Part shown: piece after piece, positions 61,558 through 64,000 of the stretch
Numbering within the stretch: the first letter of the stretch is position 1
How the letters are laid out: the number at the start of each line of letters is the position of its first letter
Notes under the pieces: model-generated
What the model was told of the DNA's origin: nothing
Seen by the model: the letters and a program-made list of their open reading frames with translations, nothing else
Databases searched by the model: none
NCBI GenBank assembly: GCA_943846675.1
Contig: OX044357.1
Location: forward strand, 124,001 to 188,000
DNA length: 64,000 nt
Direction of reading: 5' to 3'
Source of the DNA: UBA987 sp002292105
Lineage (GTDB): Bacteria; Bacteroidota; Bacteroidia; NS11-12g; UBA9320
Position numbers and translations under genes: made by a program

Positions 61558-62433
61558 GTGCCATCTATATTCAGCATTTGGGTCATCAAACTCATCCCAA
61601 TACATGTCATAAATTGCATCAAGATTTTCTTCGTTGCTGTTGGCACGCATAAAGATATAATTTCTGATAAGGTCAGTTTCAGTCAAGGAAGCACCACGAC
61701 CATTCATTGTTTCAAAAATCATTTGGGGGTCATCATTTTGAGTGAGTCCGATTTCTACAAATTGAAAATCCCTTTTAATGACTTTAAGTAAAGTGGTGAT
61801 TAATTCAGTGATTTCTATTTCAGAGTTATCTATGAAGTCATTAAGTTGGTCATAGAAGAATATATAAGCACCTAAGATTCTATTCCTTTCCTTAGCTACA
61901 TTTCTATAACTTTTAGGTCCAATTCCACGTTCGGTTAATACTGGATTAATGTGCAATTCTTCAACCTCTTCATAGGTGTTTCCTACAATTGATTTAAAAA
62001 TTTCTTTGTTGAGTTTTGTTGGTTCGAGTTTATATTTTTGATTTTCATAGTCCTTGTCACCAAAGGACTTATCGTTGAAAAGGTACTTGTTCAATTCTTT
62101 GATTAAACTTTCATCATCTAAATGTTTACGGCAAACTTCTCTGAAAGAGGCAATGAACAATTGGAAAGTCGTCAACCTTTGTTGTCCATCAATTACGTTA
62201 TATGTAGACAATGTACTAGTAGAAGTGTTTTCGTGAAAAAGTACTATTGAGCCGGTATAATGTGGGTGTATTTTCTGTTTATTTTGACGCTCATTAAATT
62301 TATTGATAAAGTCATCCCATAAAGGCATCAACTGGTCTTGTTCATTCCAAACGTAGTGTCTTTGGAAAACTGGAATTACAAAACGGATTTGTTTGTTTAG
62401 TAGTTCTTCTAATATTCGTATTCCTAGATTCAT
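61558..62433 (-). pseudogene. DUF262/GmrSD-like gene truncated by the IS
   Basis: From ATG 62433 the native part gives about 292 residues: the N-terminal DUF262 motifs FVIPVFQRHYVWNEQDQ (about residues 18-34) and YNVIDGQQRLTTFQLF (about 78-93), then FETMNGRGASLTETDLIRNY (about 247-266). The reading then enters the IS end (CSTSAKSE) and stops. DUF262 proteins of the GmrSD type restrict glucosylated phage DNA; the usual C-terminal HNH domain (DUF1524) is lost here. I infer a former defence gene. Confidence 0.85.
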
Positions 62434-62475
62434 TCGTCTTATGTTTTTTGTTATTTATTGGTGGGTTTACCTTAA

Positions 62476-63507
62476 TTATCTTTTTTCAAGTCTTAGTTTT
62501 TCTTCACCATTTATTGTGAATAGAATCAGTTGGTAGCCTTCAAAGCCGTACTTATATTTTCTCGAATCATCAGGGTCGTCAGCTCTAAATGTCAATAATT
62601 GTTGCTTAGTATCGATTTCCCAATTTCCTGTTTCCTTTATCCTGTCCTTATAACCTGAATCATATTTTTTGTCTTGGCGAAACTCAATCCAGTCATTATC
62701 ATCCAGTACAAACCAAATTCCGTAAAAATCTTTATCCTTTTTAGCGACTTTAGATTCGTTATAATAAATAATGTGTCGAACTATTATGTCGTCAATCTTT
62801 CCATCTCTGTCAAACTGATATTGCTTTAGCCAATTACCTTTTTCATCATACTCGTATTGATATGAATAAGTGTACTCAGTTGTATCTGTTGGGAATTCAT
62901 TCTTTTCAGTTATTACATCTCCTTCCTTATTCCTTTCAAGGTTTACAATAGTTGTTATTTGTTCGAGGCTATCTTTTAATATTTGTTTAGTTAAAAACCC
63001 CTCTGACATTTTATTTTGGAAGGTCGCGCTAAGACTGCCATCACTGTTTAAAACTTTTCCACTTATTATATCCGTTCCTGAATAAACGTATTGATACCAT
63101 GCAGTCACTTTTCCTTCATCATCAAAAACTTGACTTTCCTTGATACGATTGTTGTCGATTTGATTTATTTGTTTTTGAATTACTTTGTCATCTTCATAAG
63201 TAGTTATTTCCGTTCGGTTTCCTTTTTTATCGTAGGAATATTTCGAGGTTCTTTCGGTTTTCCCTTTTCTATCGAGTTGTTGATAATCTATTAAATATCC
63301 TTCTTCGTTGAAAACATAAAATTGATGTCCAAAATATCTTTTTTCGCCAATTTGATACTTGCCGAACCTTTCCTCGCCTTCAAACTTTGTTTCCTTAATT
63401 TTCCAAATTTTTCCCTTCAGGTTTGATTCTTCAAGGTCATTTTTTTTTGAACTGCAATTCGTCAATAGAATTGCGAACATTAGAATTACGGTAATTTTTC
63501 TATTCAT
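62476..63507 (-). CDS. Lipoprotein with MORN/RHS-like repeats
   Basis: The 343-residue protein has a lipoprotein signal (KITVILMFAILLTNC, lipobox LTNC) and a long run of Tyr/Gly/Lys-rich strands (YSYDKKGNRTEITTYEDD, YQYEYDEKGNWLKQYQFD) resembling RHS-type or MORN antitoxin-like repeats. The C-terminal 80 residues (YGIWFVLDDNDWIEFRQD) resemble a lipocalin-like domain. No catalytic motif is seen. It is probably attached to the outer membrane. Confidence 0.78.
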   Translation of the reverse strand: MNRKITVILMFAILLTNCSSKKNDLEESNLKGKIWKIKETKFEGEERFGKYQIGEKRYFGHQFYVFNEEGYLIDYQQLDRKGKTERTSKYSYDKKGNRTEITTYEDDKVIQKQINQIDNNRIKESQVFDDEGKVTAWYQYVYSGTDIISGKVLNSDGSLSATFQNKMSEGFLTKQILKDSLEQITTIVNLERNKEGDVITEKNEFPTDTTEYTYSYQYEYDEKGNWLKQYQFDRDGKIDDIIVRHIIYYNESKVAKKDKDFYGIWFVLDDNDWIEFRQDKKYDSGYKDRIKETGNWEIDTKQQLLTFRADDPDDSRKYKYGFEGYQLILFTINGEEKLRLEKR

Positions 63508-63613
63508 AGTGTTCTTTTTAATGTTTCATAACAGTAACGGGTTTGAGGCGTAGCTTGGAATTTGCGCAGGATTTGAGCGGCTATGGCTTATACCCAATGT
63601 GTGTGCACTGGCT

Positions 63614-64000
63614 TTATTCTTGCTTTTTATTCTCAAATCGTGATTCTATTAACTCCATTTGATTTACAATTTCATTTGGTTTAGCACTTTCTTGTTTATG
63701 CTTGTCTTTCGCAAATAAGATTGCTAGTAAGCCACAAATAAGAGTAATTCCAAATACTGACGATAAGTCAAAGTATTTGACTTATCGTCAGTAAAATTTG
63801 TAGCTATTATTGTAATCAAACAGGAGGCACTCGCACCTAAAAGTAAATATCCAATTGTATGAAAACTGTTAATGTCAATATTAACTTTTTTTTTCTTTTA
63901 AATATTCCCATTCTTTTACGCCAATCGGATAGGCTTGACCTTTTTGATGCGGAATTATTTCAAATTCTTGAGAAACGTTAAAATTACTTTGTTCTTCACT
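63614..64000 (-). pseudogene. Two-pass membrane protein gene broken by a homopolymer change and a 17-bp inverted duplication
   Basis: The gene enters from the right edge (SEEQSNFNVSQEFEIIP, then GQAYPIGVKEWEYLKEKK). It needs one base fewer in the A9 run (T9 on the plus strand, 63886-63894) to continue as VNIDINSFHTIGYLLLGASAS, and then a 17-bp deletion to read IIATNFYFDLSSVFGITLI, AILFAKDKHKQES and so on to a stop at 63614. The pattern of a soluble start, two membrane segments and an acidic tail recalls accessory proteins of unknown role that I know only vaguely. Confidence 0.6.
63755..63793. repeat. Perfect 18-bp inverted repeat with a 3-nt centre
   Basis: TACTGACGATAAGTCAAA and TTTGACTTATCGTCAGTA are exact complements separated by GTA. 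It lies within a protein-coding frame, and removal of one 17-base arm (63776-63792) restores that frame. No T-tract follows, so a terminator is less likely. Confidence 0.85.

Noticed and set aside
63530..63605. Possible attC-like site (TAACGG ... CAATGTGTG) between the lipoprotein and the broken gene
   Set aside because: Only short complementary pieces can be paired by eye and the outer motifs do not fit RYYYAAC/GTTRRRY. A covariance-model search would decide.

Overview
The window reads as a chromosome segment of a Bacteroidota bacterium, most likely of the order Flavobacteriales. Supporting signs are the gldA-gldF-gldG gliding genes, several secreted proteins with type IX secretion (T9SS) C-terminal sorting domains, PKD-repeat and SLG-repeat surface proteins, promoters of the Bacteroidota form TTG-N19/21-TAnnTTTG, and a tmRNA whose tag reads GESNYAMAA. 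I cannot name the species.\n\nRegion 1 (1-37 kb) is ordinary, densely packed chromosome. It holds an rsmI-like tail, pyrF, a PspC-like protein, an ECF sigma factor coupled to a membrane protein and a T9SS protein, tyrS, two flavin enzymes, a large T9SS protein, gldAFG, mutL, two rhomboid proteases, an EEP hydrolase, an O-methyltransferase, two peptidyl-prolyl isomerase lipoproteins, pgk, an OmpA-family protein, an HD hydrolase, a PIG-L deacetylase, a tyrosine phosphatase, a sterol-desaturase-like enzyme, a six-PKD protein and a cation efflux protein. Two genes here are broken: a YitT-family gene by one extra base in an A8 run, and a serine hydrolase by TGA at an expected Trp codon.\n\nRegion 2 (37-41.7 kb) starts with a 1,483-bp IS3-family element that truncated a T9SS gene. 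It continues with two Lrp/AsnC regulators, a decayed duplicate of one of them, two overlapping very small membrane-protein genes and a secreted protein.\n\nRegion 3 (41.9-53.95 kb) is the most interesting part. The tmRNA gene ssrA lies on the minus strand at 53584-53953, and its 3' end is repeated in the same orientation at about 44160, 43071, 41997 and, degraded, 41902. The repeats delimit a roughly 9.4-kb element with a tyrosine integrase next to ssrA and, further out, two units of about 1.1 kb with one gene each and no integrase. Three of the repeats carry a GTGAAAC box exactly 53 nt from the core, and each repeat but the outermost has its own terminator hairpin. The large element holds a VirE-type primase/helicase, an excisionase-like protein, three HNH genes (one fused to a HIT domain and paired with a PD-(D/E)XK-like gene) and a restriction-modification remnant. 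Its integrase, primase and one HNH gene are each split by one base.\n\nRegion 4 (54-59.9 kb) is again chromosomal: a BON/SH3 protein, a lipocalin-like lipoprotein, a TPR protein, a thioredoxin-like lipoprotein, an acyltransferase, a 3-hydroxyacyl-CoA dehydrogenase-like protein, RidA and RdgB. Region 5 (59.98-64 kb) has a second, apparently identical IS copy abutting a 94-bp inverted piece of itself, a DUF262 gene cut off by the IS, a lipoprotein and a broken membrane-protein gene containing a 17-bp inverted duplication.
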